Position numbers and translations under genes: made by a program. Under the pieces are notes generated by a model. That model saw nothing but the letters and a program-made list of their open reading frames with translations. It had not been told where the DNA came from and searched no databases. From assembly GCA_964503595.1 (NCBI GenBank), contig CAZDAM010000023.1, positions 1 to 35,030 of the forward strand: a stretch of 35,030 nt of DNA, written 5' to 3'. The stretch is from CAZDAM01 sp964503595 (GTDB lineage: Bacteria > Muiribacteriota > UBA6191). Each line of letters opens with the position of its first letter. Within the stretch, counting starts at the first letter, position 1. This document shows positions 8,324 to 15,649 of the stretch, one piece after another.

Positions 8324-9634
8324 TTGAAACCAATTGCTTTTGCCGAACTCGGCCTTAATGATGAGCTGCTTCAGGCTGTCTCTCATGCCAGATACCAGAC
8401 CCCGACCCCGATCCAGGAACAGTCGATTCCGATTCTTCTTAAGGGTCACGATCTTCTGGGGATTGCCCAGACAGGAACCGGAAAAACAGCGGCTTTTGCC
8501 TTACCGATTCTCCAGCACATGCTGCGCCGCAAAGTCTCAGAAGGCAAGTGCCCTCGCCATGTGCGGGTCCTCATTCTGGCCCCAACCAGAGAACTTGCCG
8601 CCCAGATTGGAGAGCAGCTGGGAATTTTTACCCGTGGCTTACCATTGAAACATACGGTGATCTTCGGAGGAGTCGGGCAGGATGCCCAAGTCAAAGCTCT
8701 GAAGAAAGGTGTGGAAATTCTGGTGGCAACTCCGGGGCGACTTCTTGATCTGATGAATCAGGGTTATATTTCCCTGAAGTTTGTGAATTACTTTGTGCTG
8801 GATGAGGCCGATCGCATGCTGGATATGGGCTTTGCTCCGGATGTGCAGCGCGTGATTGCCAAACTTGCTGTGGACGATCGCCAGTCCCTGCTGTTTTCGG
8901 CAACCATGCCCCCCCAGATCTCCGAGCTTGCCCATTCTCTTCTTCGGGAGCCCCGCACTGTGGAGGTCACTCCGGAAGTGGTCACGGTGGAAAGAATCGA
9001 GCAGCATGTCTTTCATCTGCCCACCAGGGAAAAGCGGGCTTTGCTTTTGGAGCTTTTTGAAGATAAGAGCCTGAATCGGGTGATTGTTTTTACCCGTACC
9101 AAGCACCGGGCCAACCGGGTGGCAGAATATCTGACCAAGGGCGGGATTTCGGCGATGGCCATTCATGGCAACAAAAGCCAGAATGCCCGCACAAAAGCTC
9201 TGGATACCTTTCGTTCCGGAAAAACCAGAGTCCTGGTGGCAACCGATATCGCGGCAAGGGGCATTGATGTTCCTCAGGTCTCGCATGTAATCAATTTTGA
9301 ATTGCCCAATGAACCGGAAAGCTACGTGCACAGGATTGGACGTACGGCCCGGGCCGGTCGGGATGGCATTGCCTACTCCTTCTGCGATCCGGAAGAGTAT
9401 TCCTATCTTCAGGACATCGAAAAACTGACCCGGCGACCTCTGGAAGTCCGCTTTGGCCAGCCTCCCCAGGTTGTACCGAAACCTCCAGCAAGAGGTGGGT
9501 CTGGCAGAAGAGCCCCCCAGAAGCCGGCTGCTTCCACCTCCGGGCAGGGAAGGAAAAAAGAAGGCGAAGGTTCAGCAAACTGTCGTCCCCGCCGCCGGAA
9601 CCACCGGCCCAGAAATTCCCAGCCTTCAGCCTGA
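8324..9634 (+). CDS. DEAD-box ATP-dependent RNA helicase (RhlE-like)
   Basis: Unwinds RNA duplexes using ATP; RhlE-type enzymes act in ribosome assembly and mRNA turnover. All helicase motifs are present in order: Q motif YQTPTPIQEQ (24-33), Walker A AQTGTGKT (48-55), PTREL (87-91), GG, TPGR (136-139), DEAD (160-163), SAT (192-194), VIVFTRTK, ATDIAARGIDVP and HRIGRTARAG. After the helicase core comes a low-complexity basic tail from about residue 385 (GRRAPQKP, CRPRRRNHRPRN), common in this group for RNA binding. I place the start at TTG 8324, because AAGGA sits eight bases upstream and the product then begins at the usual point before the Q motif; an ATG at 8273 would overlap the previous gene. 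The exact subfamily is uncertain. Confidence 0.93.
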   Translation: MKPIAFAELGLNDELLQAVSHARYQTPTPIQEQSIPILLKGHDLLGIAQTGTGKTAAFALPILQHMLRRKVSEGKCPRHVRVLILAPTRELAAQIGEQLGIFTRGLPLKHTVIFGGVGQDAQVKALKKGVEILVATPGRLLDLMNQGYISLKFVNYFVLDEADRMLDMGFAPDVQRVIAKLAVDDRQSLLFSATMPPQISELAHSLLREPRTVEVTPEVVTVERIEQHVFHLPTREKRALLLELFEDKSLNRVIVFTRTKHRANRVAEYLTKGGISAMAIHGNKSQNARTKALDTFRSGKTRVLVATDIAARGIDVPQVSHVINFELPNEPESYVHRIGRTARAGRDGIAYSFCDPEEYSYLQDIEKLTRRPLEVRFGQPPQVVPKPPARGGSGRRAPQKPAASTSGQGRKKEGEGSANCRPRRRNHRPRNSQPSA

Positions 9635-9646
9635 TTCATAGGCTGA
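9627..9646 (+). terminator. Small hairpin at the end of the helicase gene
   Basis: TCAGCCT and AGGCTGA form a perfect 7-bp stem around a 7-base loop, spanning the helicase stop codon. No T-run follows, so it is at best a weak or Rho-assisted terminator or a 3'-end stabiliser. A second small inverted repeat (CAATCA / TGATTG) lies at 9667-9683. Confidence 0.3.
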
Positions 9647-9728
9647 GTCGCATTCCCGAATTTTCTCAATCAGGGTTTGATTGCCTGGGTCTCTACCCGA
9701 TGGATAGTTTGTAGTCCAGGGTCGGGGT

Positions 9729-10155
9729 TCAGGCCTTTTCTTTCTCTCCATTCAGATATTCCGCATAACAGTGATCAAAATCTTCGGCCAGTTCGGCAAC
9801 TCTGATTTGGGAAAATTGCTCCAGCAGTATGCTCCGGGTATGACTCATGGCCTGATTCATACGGGAATTTACTGTCTGTTCAACCTGGTATTCCGCACAT
9901 AGATTTAAAAAGCACCGAATTTGGTACTTTTCTACTACATCAGGAGCCGCTGCCCGATAAAGATACGCTAAAATCACGAAGGTTCTTTTTTTGTTTTCGT
10001 CTGTTTTTTGTACCGGGATGCTGTGTGCGGAAAGAGAGTTCAACCAGATATTTCGGATTTTCCTCATTAAACCAGATGGCAAAGATCGAAGGAGAATCAA
10101 GATGGATCAGGATATGGGGGGCGCGGGAAAGACGGTTGGAAAGTATATCTGAAAC
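9729..10155 (-). pseudogene. Probable broken gene of unknown function (two frames)
   Basis: Between the helicase and rhodanese genes the minus strand carries protein-like sequence split over two frames. From about 10155 to 10005 one frame reads VSDILSNRLSRAPHILIHLD, then SPSIFAIWFNEENPKYLVEL. From about 10010 to the stop at 9729 a different frame reads ENKKRTFVILAYLYRAAAPD, then VVEKYQIRCFLNLCAEYQ and ends HCYAEYLNGEKEKA. The switch falls in a region of homopolymers (T7 at 9986-9992 and T6 at 10004-10009 on the plus strand), so a single indel would join them. The second frame alone could start at ATG 10067 (112 residues), but no ribosome binding site precedes it. I do not recognise the family. 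The segment is AT-richer than its neighbours, which hints at transfer. Confidence 0.4.
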
Positions 10156-10218
10156 ACCGCCTTGAGATCTTCCGAAGAAAGCGGGCTGGCACGAAAGGGC
10201 GTGATGTTGAATGGGAAT

Positions 10219-10536
10219 CTATCCCTGCTTTGTCGGGTATCCGGACATCATCCAGACTTCCATGCCGTCTTCTGCATAGACGGTGAAATCGTCGATATCC
10301 AGTGCTTTCAGAACTTCAGCGGCATAGACGGCCCGGCCACCACGACGGCAGTAGACATGAAGGTGGGGGGCTTTCATCAGTTCTTCGCGATGCCTGGGGC
10401 CCAGCTCGTCATGGGAGATATTGATGGAACCTTCGATATGACCGGCAGCAAATTCTTCGGGAGTACGCACGTCCAGAAGAGTGCCTTGGGAACGGATGGT
10501 TTCGAGGTTTTCAAAAAGGTCTTTCATGGTTGGCAT
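10219..10536 (-). CDS. Single-domain rhodanese-like sulfurtransferase
   Basis: A 105-residue rhodanese domain. It has the CH2A-like motif LLDVRTPEEFAAGHIEGSIN and the active-site loop YCRRGGRA, whose cysteine carries the persulfide sulfur. Such GlpE/PspE-size proteins move sulfur from thiosulfate or persulfides to acceptors such as cyanide or thioredoxin. The start at 10536 is chosen because AGGAG lies five bases before it; a second in-frame ATG three codons on is an alternative, and the frame extends further upstream without a better site. There is no signal peptide, so it is cytoplasmic. It is divergent from the glycosidase gene with about 57 bases between starts. Confidence 0.88.
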   Translation of the reverse strand: MPTMKDLFENLETIRSQGTLLDVRTPEEFAAGHIEGSINISHDELGPRHREELMKAPHLHVYCRRGGRAVYAAEVLKALDIDDFTVYAEDGMEVWMMSGYPTKQG

Positions 10537-10560
10537 GGAATCTCCTGAATCAATTTGCTT

Positions 10561-10580
10561 GAGAATTGGCCTAGATTCTC
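10561..10580. promoter_or_regulatory. Inverted repeat between divergent rhodanese and glycosidase starts
   Basis: GAGAAT and ATTCTC flank an 8-base centre (TGGCCTAG) midway between the two divergent genes, a position suited to an operator or shared control element. The right half overlaps TAGATT, a possible -10 box for the plus-strand gene, but I see no matching -35 box. The string TGGCCTAGA also occurs at 2158-2166, upstream of the FMN reductase. Confidence 0.3.
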
Positions 10581-10593
10581 CCATCCTGATTCC

Positions 10594-11916
10594 ATGAGAG
10601 CAAGGGAAATGCCGCATCTTACGCTATATCATGTCCTCATCCGTTTTTTTGAGAACGCAGAGAGCGGTCTGAACCGTCCTCCGTCAGGATATATCTGGAA
10701 AGAAAACAATTCGATAGAAGGGGATCTTCCCGGAATCCTGAAGCGTCTGGATTATTTAAAGGACATCGGAGTCAATGCCTTGTGGCTTTCTCCTCTACAT
10801 CCCTGTCGCACCACCCATGGCTATGATGTGGAGAATTATTTCGATCTGGATCCATATCAGGTACCGGGCCGGAGCCGGGAAGAAAGACTTCACTGGTTTC
10901 AGGATTTTATCCGACGCTGCCATCAGGTCGGGATCCGGGTTTTGATGGATCTGGTTTTAAATCATGTGTCCCACCGTTTTTCGGATCCTCACTCAAGAGC
11001 GCGTCTGGTGGGAGCTACCAATCGTCAGGAAAGGGAGTGGAGCCATACCTTCCGCTTCTTTCACAAAACCTGCCCAAGGACGGAAGAGTATCTTCTGCAT
11101 GTCGGGGAATTCTGGCTACAGCAGGGTGTGGATGGTTTTCGCCTGGATTATGTTCTGGGCCGTTCCCGGGCTTTCTGGAAGCGCTTCAATACGAGAATGC
11201 GCAAAATCAATCCGGCCTGTATCACGATTGGCGAAGCCTGGGAGACCAGAAAAAGTCTTCAGAAGGAACTGAAAGCCCTTTATCAGCACGCTTCCTTTCG
11301 TCGGGGCAGGTCCTTCAATGGTGTTTTTGATTTTGCCTGGCAGAAAGTCCTGCGCGAAGCTTTGACAGGGCATCGCAGCATGCGGGATCTGCTTCTGGTC
11401 ATGCAGGAGCAGTCCAGGGTTCAGGCCGGGGATTTTCATCCGGTGGCATTTCTTGAAAACCACGATATGCGTCGTCTCATGGACTGGCCGGGCATGAATC
11501 CTCGGTTGTTTCTGGCAGCCATGACCCTTTTTCTGACTCACCCTGCAAGCATCTGCCTTGAGTATGGAACGGAACTGATGCTTCAGGGCGACGCAAAAAT
11601 CAGGAAAAAGGAAGAGAGCGGGCGGGTCCCGATGCCCTGGAATCAGGCTCTGGGCCCTAGAGGCCAGACATTTGCCCATATGATGCGCATCAGAAATCAG
11701 TCCAGGGCCCTCAAACACGGAACACGCCGTTTGCTTTATGCCAGCGATTCCCAGCTTTTCTGGGAGCAGTCCTCCGATCAGGACGGTTTTCTGGTCCTGG
11801 TCAGTCGCGAAACCTTCCGGCTTTCCACGACTCTGGGAAGGGATCTATTTTCCGGACAGGTTTTTGAGGCCGGCATGGAAATTCCGGCAGGGGGTTACCT
11901 GTTTTCCAAGAATTGA
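10594..11916 (+). CDS. GH13 (alpha-amylase family) glycoside hydrolase
   Basis: An alpha-glucan-active enzyme of glycoside hydrolase family 13, about 440 residues, without a signal peptide and therefore likely cytoplasmic, acting on maltodextrins, glycogen fragments or similar. The four GH13 regions are intact: region I DLVLNH (119-124), region II GFRLD with nucleophile Asp185, region III GEAW with acid/base Glu214, and region IV FLENHD (286-291). Early barrel signatures are also present (ILKRLDYLKDIGVNALWLSP, HGYDVENYFDLDP). ATG 10594 is the likeliest start; ATG 10609 is an alternative, but the AAGGGA before it is too close. It stands alone, with the cdd-guaD pair downstream behind a possible terminator. 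Substrate specificity (amylase, glucosidase or trehalose-type) cannot be settled by motif reading. Confidence 0.9.
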   Translation: MRAREMPHLTLYHVLIRFFENAESGLNRPPSGYIWKENNSIEGDLPGILKRLDYLKDIGVNALWLSPLHPCRTTHGYDVENYFDLDPYQVPGRSREERLHWFQDFIRRCHQVGIRVLMDLVLNHVSHRFSDPHSRARLVGATNRQEREWSHTFRFFHKTCPRTEEYLLHVGEFWLQQGVDGFRLDYVLGRSRAFWKRFNTRMRKINPACITIGEAWETRKSLQKELKALYQHASFRRGRSFNGVFDFAWQKVLREALTGHRSMRDLLLVMQEQSRVQAGDFHPVAFLENHDMRRLMDWPGMNPRLFLAAMTLFLTHPASICLEYGTELMLQGDAKIRKKEESGRVPMPWNQALGPRGQTFAHMMRIRNQSRALKHGTRRLLYASDSQLFWEQSSDQDGFLVLVSRETFRLSTTLGRDLFSGQVFEAGMEIPAGGYLFSKN

Positions 11917-11928
11917 TCCGTTCCTGGC

Positions 11929-11958
11929 TTGAAAGGCGTCAGGATCCCGCCCTACAAT
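11929..11958 (+). promoter_or_regulatory. Candidate sigma70-type promoter for cdd-guaD
   Basis: TTGAAA (11929-11934) and TACAAT (11953-11958) with an 18-base spacer lie in the gap between the glycosidase stop and cdd. Transcription would start near 11965, giving a leader of about 50 bases. The -10 box overlaps the stem-loop of a candidate terminator (11949-11975), so at most one reading may be functional. Confidence 0.4.
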
Positions 11959-11975
11959 GGAGGGCTTTCTTTTTT
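11949..11975 (+). terminator. Candidate intrinsic terminator after the glycosidase gene
   Basis: GCCCT and AGGGC pair across a 7-base loop and are followed directly by TTTCTTTTTT. The stem is short (5 bp) but GC-rich and the U-tract is good. It sits 32 bases after the glycosidase stop. Confidence 0.45.
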
Positions 11976-12013
11976 CGCTGTGGTGGCGCGCGGCCGTTAG
12001 GTTCGGAGTAACC

Positions 12014-12433
12014 ATGACCATACAAGATGCTCACTGGAAGGCTGCCTGGAATGCCGCCTGCAAAACGCTGAGCCACTCCTACAGCCCGTATTCCCGCTTT
12101 GCTGTCGGAGCCTGCCTGATTGATCATGAAGGTCATCTTCACACAGGATGCAATGTGGAAAATGCCACATACGGGGCGACGATCTGTGCGGAAAGGACAT
12201 CCTTTCTGAAAGCCGTTTCCCAGGGAATCCGGGATTTTCACGGAATCGTGATTGTGACTGATACGGAAAAACCGACTCCTCCCTGTGCTCTTTGCCTCCA
12301 GGTGATGGCAGAATTCTGTCCCCCGGATTTTGAAATCCGGATTGGCAATCTCAAAGGACTTAACTCCACATACCGTTTTCAGGAACTGCTGACTCATCCT
12401 TTCGGGCCATCCTACCTGCTCGATCCTCAATAG
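12014..12433 (+). CDS. cdd: Cytidine deaminase
   Basis: Deaminates cytidine and deoxycytidine to uridine and deoxyuridine in pyrimidine salvage. The 139-residue size matches the small homotetrameric form. The zinc site is complete: CAER with Cys58 and the catalytic Glu60, and PCALC with Cys91 and Cys94. Also present are the substrate loop YSRFAVGACL and GCNVENATYG, the latter being the ribose-binding signature. The start is ATG 12014 with CGGAG five bases upstream; the open frame continues further 5' without a better site. Guanine deaminase follows 11 bases after the stop, making a nucleobase/nucleoside salvage operon. Confidence 0.95.
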   Translation: MTIQDAHWKAAWNAACKTLSHSYSPYSRFAVGACLIDHEGHLHTGCNVENATYGATICAERTSFLKAVSQGIRDFHGIVIVTDTEKPTPPCALCLQVMAEFCPPDFEIRIGNLKGLNSTYRFQELLTHPFGPSYLLDPQ

Positions 12434-12444
12434 GAATTTTACCC

Positions 12445-13701
12445 ATGACACAGACCGGAAAGATTTTTCGCGCACGGGTTCTGACTGCGCTTGATGATGA
12501 CTCCCTGTTTTTTCTGCCCGATGCCCGGCTGGAGCTTAGCCCTCAGGGACGGATTCTCAAACTTGATTCCTGGGAAGCAGGTGGAGATGTCACGGAACTG
12601 AGTGATGAGCATGGTCTGATGACCCTGATTCCTCCCTTTTGTGACGTCCATTTTCACTGGGTTCAGGACAAGGTTATGGCCATGGGCAAGGAAAACCTTC
12701 TGGACTGGCTGAAAACCTATGTCTTTCCTGAAGAAGCCAGATTTGCAAGCGAGGAATATGCCCGCGACATGGCGGCGGATTTCTTCCTGCGTCTGGCTCG
12801 AAGGGGGACGCTTGGCGGCGGGGTTTATGCCTCTGTTCATGAGCCTTCGGTTCGCCAGGCTTTTCTGAATGCCAGTGGTCATTTCCGGATTGGCAACGTG
12901 ATTATGACCGAAAACAGCCCCAAGGCACTGGTCCAGAGTTTTGAAGAGGCCTCGGCTCTGGTGGAAGAGGCGCTTCAGATTTATGGGGATCGCTATATTC
13001 TGACTCCCCGTTTTGCCCTTTCCTGTGAGCCAAAAATCATGCAGGAACTGGGACGCCTTTCCAGTGAATACGGAGCCTGGGTACAGACCCATCTTTCTGA
13101 AACCACCCAGGAGATTGAAGAAACCCTGAAGATGTACCGGGCCTTTGAGGGCTTTGAAGATGTCTCTTCCTACCTTGAGGTCTATGATCGGGTAGGGCTT
13201 GTTCATGAGCGTGCCATTTTCGGGCACTGCATTCATATGACGGATACTGAACTCAAACACATGGCGAAAACCGGGGCAAAGATTGCTCACTGCCCGACCT
13301 CGAATGCCCCCACTGCCGAAAAAGGCCTGGGTTCGGGACTGATGGATCTCGACCGGATTCAGGAGGCCGGGGTCTCCTGGGCTCTGGCGACGGATATCGG
13401 GGCCGGTCCTTATCTCTCCATGCTGGATGTGATGCGTTCATTCCTGATGCAGCATCGGCAGGCCGGGCGCGATGTCAGTGCCTCCATGGCCCTGTACCGG
13501 GCAACCGAAGCGGCTTTTTCCCTGATGGGCTACGATCAGGTTGGTCAGTTTACCCCAGGCCATGAGGGCTCTTTTCTGGCATTGAGTTCCAAAGACAAGG
13601 GAAATGATCCGGAAGAATGGCTGGAAGGAATCCTGAGCCAGAGGCGGGAAACCCTGGATCAGATGCCTATGCGTACTTTCCTCGCCGGAAACGAAATCTG
13701 A
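12445..13701 (+). CDS. guaD: Guanine deaminase (amidohydrolase superfamily)
   Basis: Probably deaminates guanine to xanthine. The 418 residues carry an amidohydrolase metal centre: PPFCDVHFHW (His69, His71), VQTHLSE (His216), HCIH (His261) and ATDIG (Asp317). The guanine-deaminase-specific features are LDWLKTYVFPEEARF after the first strand, LTPRFALSCEP with the substrate-contacting Arg, and HCPTSN. The family motif after HCPTSN is slightly unusual (APTAEKGLGSGL, where most members have a shorter link). It lies 11 bases after cdd, consistent with a purine/pyrimidine salvage operon. Its 3' end overlaps the convergent MFS transporter by 35 bases. A related amidohydrolase activity cannot be excluded. 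Confidence 0.82.
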   Translation: MTQTGKIFRARVLTALDDDSLFFLPDARLELSPQGRILKLDSWEAGGDVTELSDEHGLMTLIPPFCDVHFHWVQDKVMAMGKENLLDWLKTYVFPEEARFASEEYARDMAADFFLRLARRGTLGGGVYASVHEPSVRQAFLNASGHFRIGNVIMTENSPKALVQSFEEASALVEEALQIYGDRYILTPRFALSCEPKIMQELGRLSSEYGAWVQTHLSETTQEIEETLKMYRAFEGFEDVSSYLEVYDRVGLVHERAIFGHCIHMTDTELKHMAKTGAKIAHCPTSNAPTAEKGLGSGLMDLDRIQEAGVSWALATDIGAGPYLSMLDVMRSFLMQHRQAGRDVSASMALYRATEAAFSLMGYDQVGQFTPGHEGSFLALSSKDKGNDPEEWLEGILSQRRETLDQMPMRTFLAGNEI

Positions 13702-14800
13702 GCATCAGAGCCAGCGGAATACCTGCCGCCGGGGCCAGAGCAAACCAGGTGAAAAGCCCCTGCATGCCAATCTGGTCCACAAAAAGAGCCGAGAGCTGGT
13801 TTCCGCTCATCATGGCCAGCCCAAAGCCGATGCTGGCATATAGTCCGGATCCGATCGATCGCCTGATGGGAGGAAAGGAGCGGGTCAGTCCTTCCATAAT
13901 GGCCAGATGAAAGCTTGCAAAGCTGAAGGCATGCAGGGTTTGAAGTCCGTACACCATATCCGCGCTATCAGCCCTTGCCATGAAAAACCAGCGGATAGCT
14001 GCCATCAGAAGTGATAGGGCCAGCACTGAGGTGAAATGCCAGCGTCTGAAAATACGGGCATAGAAAAACATCATGAAGGTTTCAGCAATTACGGCCAGTC
14101 CCCAGAAGGTTCCGTGCAGGGCCGAGGGAACCCCCAGCTTTTCTCCCAGAATCAGATTCAGAAACGTGAAATAGGGAGCATGGGCAATATTCATCAGGAA
14201 GGTCAGAATCAGAAGAAAGATGACCAGAGACCAGTTGACGGGTATTTCTTCAGAAGAGAGTTCAGCTTTTTCACCGGGATTTGGTTCATCTCCACGGGGA
14301 AGCCACCAGAAAGCCGGGAGGGAAATCAGCAGGGTGGCTGCCAGAAAGAGGCTCCACCGGGTATTGCTGCCTCCTTCAAGAACGGCTCCGGCCAGAACGC
14401 TTCCGGCAATGAAGCCCAGAGAGCCATAAAGTCTTTGATTACTGTAATCCTTTCCGTCAGGATAAAGCCGCATGCCCAGACCTTCCAGGGTCGGATTGGC
14501 CACGGACAGGGATGCCAGCACCAAAAAGGCCAGAATCAGGGCGGATGGCCAGACCGGATTTCCCAGAAATCCCAGAACCGGCAGAATCGCGATGGCACAG
14601 GCCAGAAGAACCATCTTGCCTGGAGCATAACGCGTGGCCAGGGCTCCATAGAAAGGGGGCAGAATCGTGGATGCCAGAGGTCCCAGCGATGTTGTCAGGG
14701 CAATCTGGCTGGCACTCAGTTCACAGTTTCTGAGCACAACAGGCAGGAAAGGAAGAACCATCCCACCAGCGACAAAATAGAGAAAGAAAGCAGATTTCAA
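13667..14800 (-). CDS. MFS transporter (MFS_1-like / HcaT-type)
   Basis: A 377-residue polytopic inner-membrane protein with about 11-12 hydrophobic helices of the major facilitator superfamily. The N-terminus FFLYFVAGGMVLPFLPVVL, followed by ELSASQIALTTSLGPLAS, resembles the MFS_1_like group that includes HcaT and nucleoside:proton symporters. The central loop (RGDEPNPGEKAELSSEEIP) separates two six-helix halves. The only usable start is TTG at 14800: a TGA lies eight codons upstream in frame and no ATG is near the first helix. It converges on guaD and overlaps it by 35 bases; import of a nucleobase or nucleoside would fit the neighbours but is inference. Confidence 0.85.
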   Translation of the reverse strand: MKSAFFLYFVAGGMVLPFLPVVLRNCELSASQIALTTSLGPLASTILPPFYGALATRYAPGKMVLLACAIAILPVLGFLGNPVWPSALILAFLVLASLSVANPTLEGLGMRLYPDGKDYSNQRLYGSLGFIAGSVLAGAVLEGGSNTRWSLFLAATLLISLPAFWWLPRGDEPNPGEKAELSSEEIPVNWSLVIFLLILTFLMNIAHAPYFTFLNLILGEKLGVPSALHGTFWGLAVIAETFMMFFYARIFRRWHFTSVLALSLLMAAIRWFFMARADSADMVYGLQTLHAFSFASFHLAIMEGLTRSFPPIRRSIGSGLYASIGFGLAMMSGNQLSALFVDQIGMQGLFTWFALAPAAGIPLALMLRFRFRRGKYA

Positions 14801-14852
14801 GCGGGCACCCCAAGAAGGGCGTCAGTATAAGCCTCATGGTTTGATTGTGCTA

Positions 14853-14880
14853 TTGCTGTCGATTTAATTCGGTCTACAAT
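14853..14880 (+). promoter_or_regulatory. Candidate sigma70-type promoter upstream of the HipB-like gene
   Basis: TTGCTG (14853-14858) and TACAAT (14875-14880) are separated by 16 bases and face the HTH gene at 15001. The 200-base gap 14801-15000 is AT-rich and holds this promoter and the palindrome at 14945-14966; no other gene is apparent there. Confidence 0.5.
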
Positions 14881-14944
14881 ACTTGGAGAACTTGGCGTTG
14901 GTGAATGTTTTCTGAAGGTTTGGCTTGAGTCTTCCGACTTAGAG

Positions 14945-14966
14945 TTGATGTGCTTTTATACATCAA
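14945..14966. promoter_or_regulatory. Palindromic operator candidate upstream of the HipB-like gene
   Basis: TTGATGT and ACATCAA form a perfect 7-bp inverted repeat with an 8-base centre, 34 bases before the HTH start codon. A degenerate third half-site (ATGTATATTGA, 14988-14998) follows. HipB-type regulators bind paired palindromes in front of their own genes, so an autoregulatory operator is the natural reading. Confidence 0.5.
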
Positions 14967-15000
14967 GACTTTCATAATATATAGAAATGTATATTGATTT

Positions 15001-15330
15001 ATGGCGTACGAAAACGAAATTATATCCTCTCTTCTAAAGGAGGCACGTAAAGCCAAAGGGCTTAGCCAAAGAGAATTGGCCATGCGATCCGGTGTGCCTC
15101 AGTCGCATATATCGAAAATTGAAGCCAGTTTTGTGGATCTGAGAGTTTCCAGTCTCTTTGCATTGGCAAGTGCGCTTGATCTGGAGCTTGTCCTGGTGCC
15201 GCGAAAGGCAAGTCCTGCTGTGCATTCCATCCTACGCAGTACAATGGCAGGAAACTCGGTGAATGAATTGACAGAGCAGGAAAGCAAGCCTGCCTATCAT
15301 CTTGAGGACGAAGAGGATGGCGATGTCTGA
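15001..15330 (+). CDS. Xre-family HTH regulator, HipB-like antitoxin
   Basis: A 109-residue protein with a Cro/C1-type helix-turn-helix in residues about 8-60: LLKEARKAKGLSQRELAMRS, then GVPQSHISKIE and VSSLFALASALDLELVLVP. The hydrophobic segment ending in LELVLVPR is characteristic of HipB-like antitoxins. The C-terminal 45 residues are acidic and probably disordered (AYHLEDEEDGDV), as expected of an antitoxin tail. The ATG at 15001 has no clear Shine-Dalgarno sequence and follows a promoter and palindromes. Its last bases overlap the HipA-N-terminal-like gene, the standard hipB-hipA order. Codon use and AT content differ from the flanking genes, suggesting an acquired module. Confidence 0.85.
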   Translation: MAYENEIISSLLKEARKAKGLSQRELAMRSGVPQSHISKIEASFVDLRVSSLFALASALDLELVLVPRKASPAVHSILRSTMAGNSVNELTEQESKPAYHLEDEEDGDV

Positions 15331-15631
15331 TGTATCGGTTCTGTATGTCAGACTGCATGAAAAAATCATTGGTACTTTGACGCGGGTTGCGGGAGATCGC
15401 AGTCTTTTCTCGTTCAATCAGGAATATATCAATGATTCTGACCGGTCGACCCTGAGCCTTTGTTTCAAGGATGTTTTTGGAGAGTTGCGCACAGATGTCA
15501 AGCCTCTGAGGTGTATATGTCTTACGAAAACAGACCCTTTTACACGACAAATCCTGTCGTGTAAAAAGGCCGATTTTTTAGAGATACATTGGCAGAAGAA
15601 AGAGCGAATCTCTATCCGATTGGTGCTCTAG
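15323..15631 (+). CDS. HipA N-terminal-subdomain protein (HipS-like or truncated HipA)
   Basis: A 102-residue protein. Residues 1-61 match the HipA N-terminal subdomain: VSVLYVRLHEKIIGTLTR, SLFSFNQEYIND, STLSLCFKD and GELRTDVKP. In full-length HipA this last segment leads into the SNLLPEG-type junction and then the kinase; here the sequence departs after residue 61 into an unrelated basic tail and stops at 15631. Two readings are possible: a genuine short HipS, as in three-gene hipBST modules where HipS is separate from the kinase HipT, or a HipA cut off by a deletion. No hipT or kinase motif follows on either strand. The start ATG 15323 has AGAGG upstream and overlaps the regulator's stop. 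The homology break lies just before the palindrome at 15538-15566. Confidence 0.6.
   Translation: MSDVSVLYVRLHEKIIGTLTRVAGDRSLFSFNQEYINDSDRSTLSLCFKDVFGELRTDVKPLRCICLTKTDPFTRQILSCKKADFLEIHWQKKERISIRLVL
15538..15566. repeat. Perfect 12-bp inverted repeat with 5-base centre
   Basis: TTTTACACGACA at 15538-15549 and its exact complement TGTCGTGTAAAA at 15555-15566 flank AATCC. The T-tract is on the 5' side and the A-tract on the 3' side, the reverse of an intrinsic terminator, so it is more like a protein-binding site, recombination site or mobile-element remnant. It lies within the tail of the HipS-like reading frame, after the point where HipA similarity ends. Confidence 0.8.
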
Positions 15632-15649
15632 CAGAGCTTGATGAAGCGA

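Noticed and set aside
9635..9728. tRNA or small RNA gene in the gap after the helicase
   Set aside because: Two short inverted repeats are present but no cloverleaf, CCA end or TPsiC-like sequence can be formed.
15538..15566. Intrinsic terminator for the HipS-like gene
   Set aside because: The stem begins with T and ends with A, and no T-run follows directly, the opposite of a Rho-independent terminator; kept only as a palindrome.
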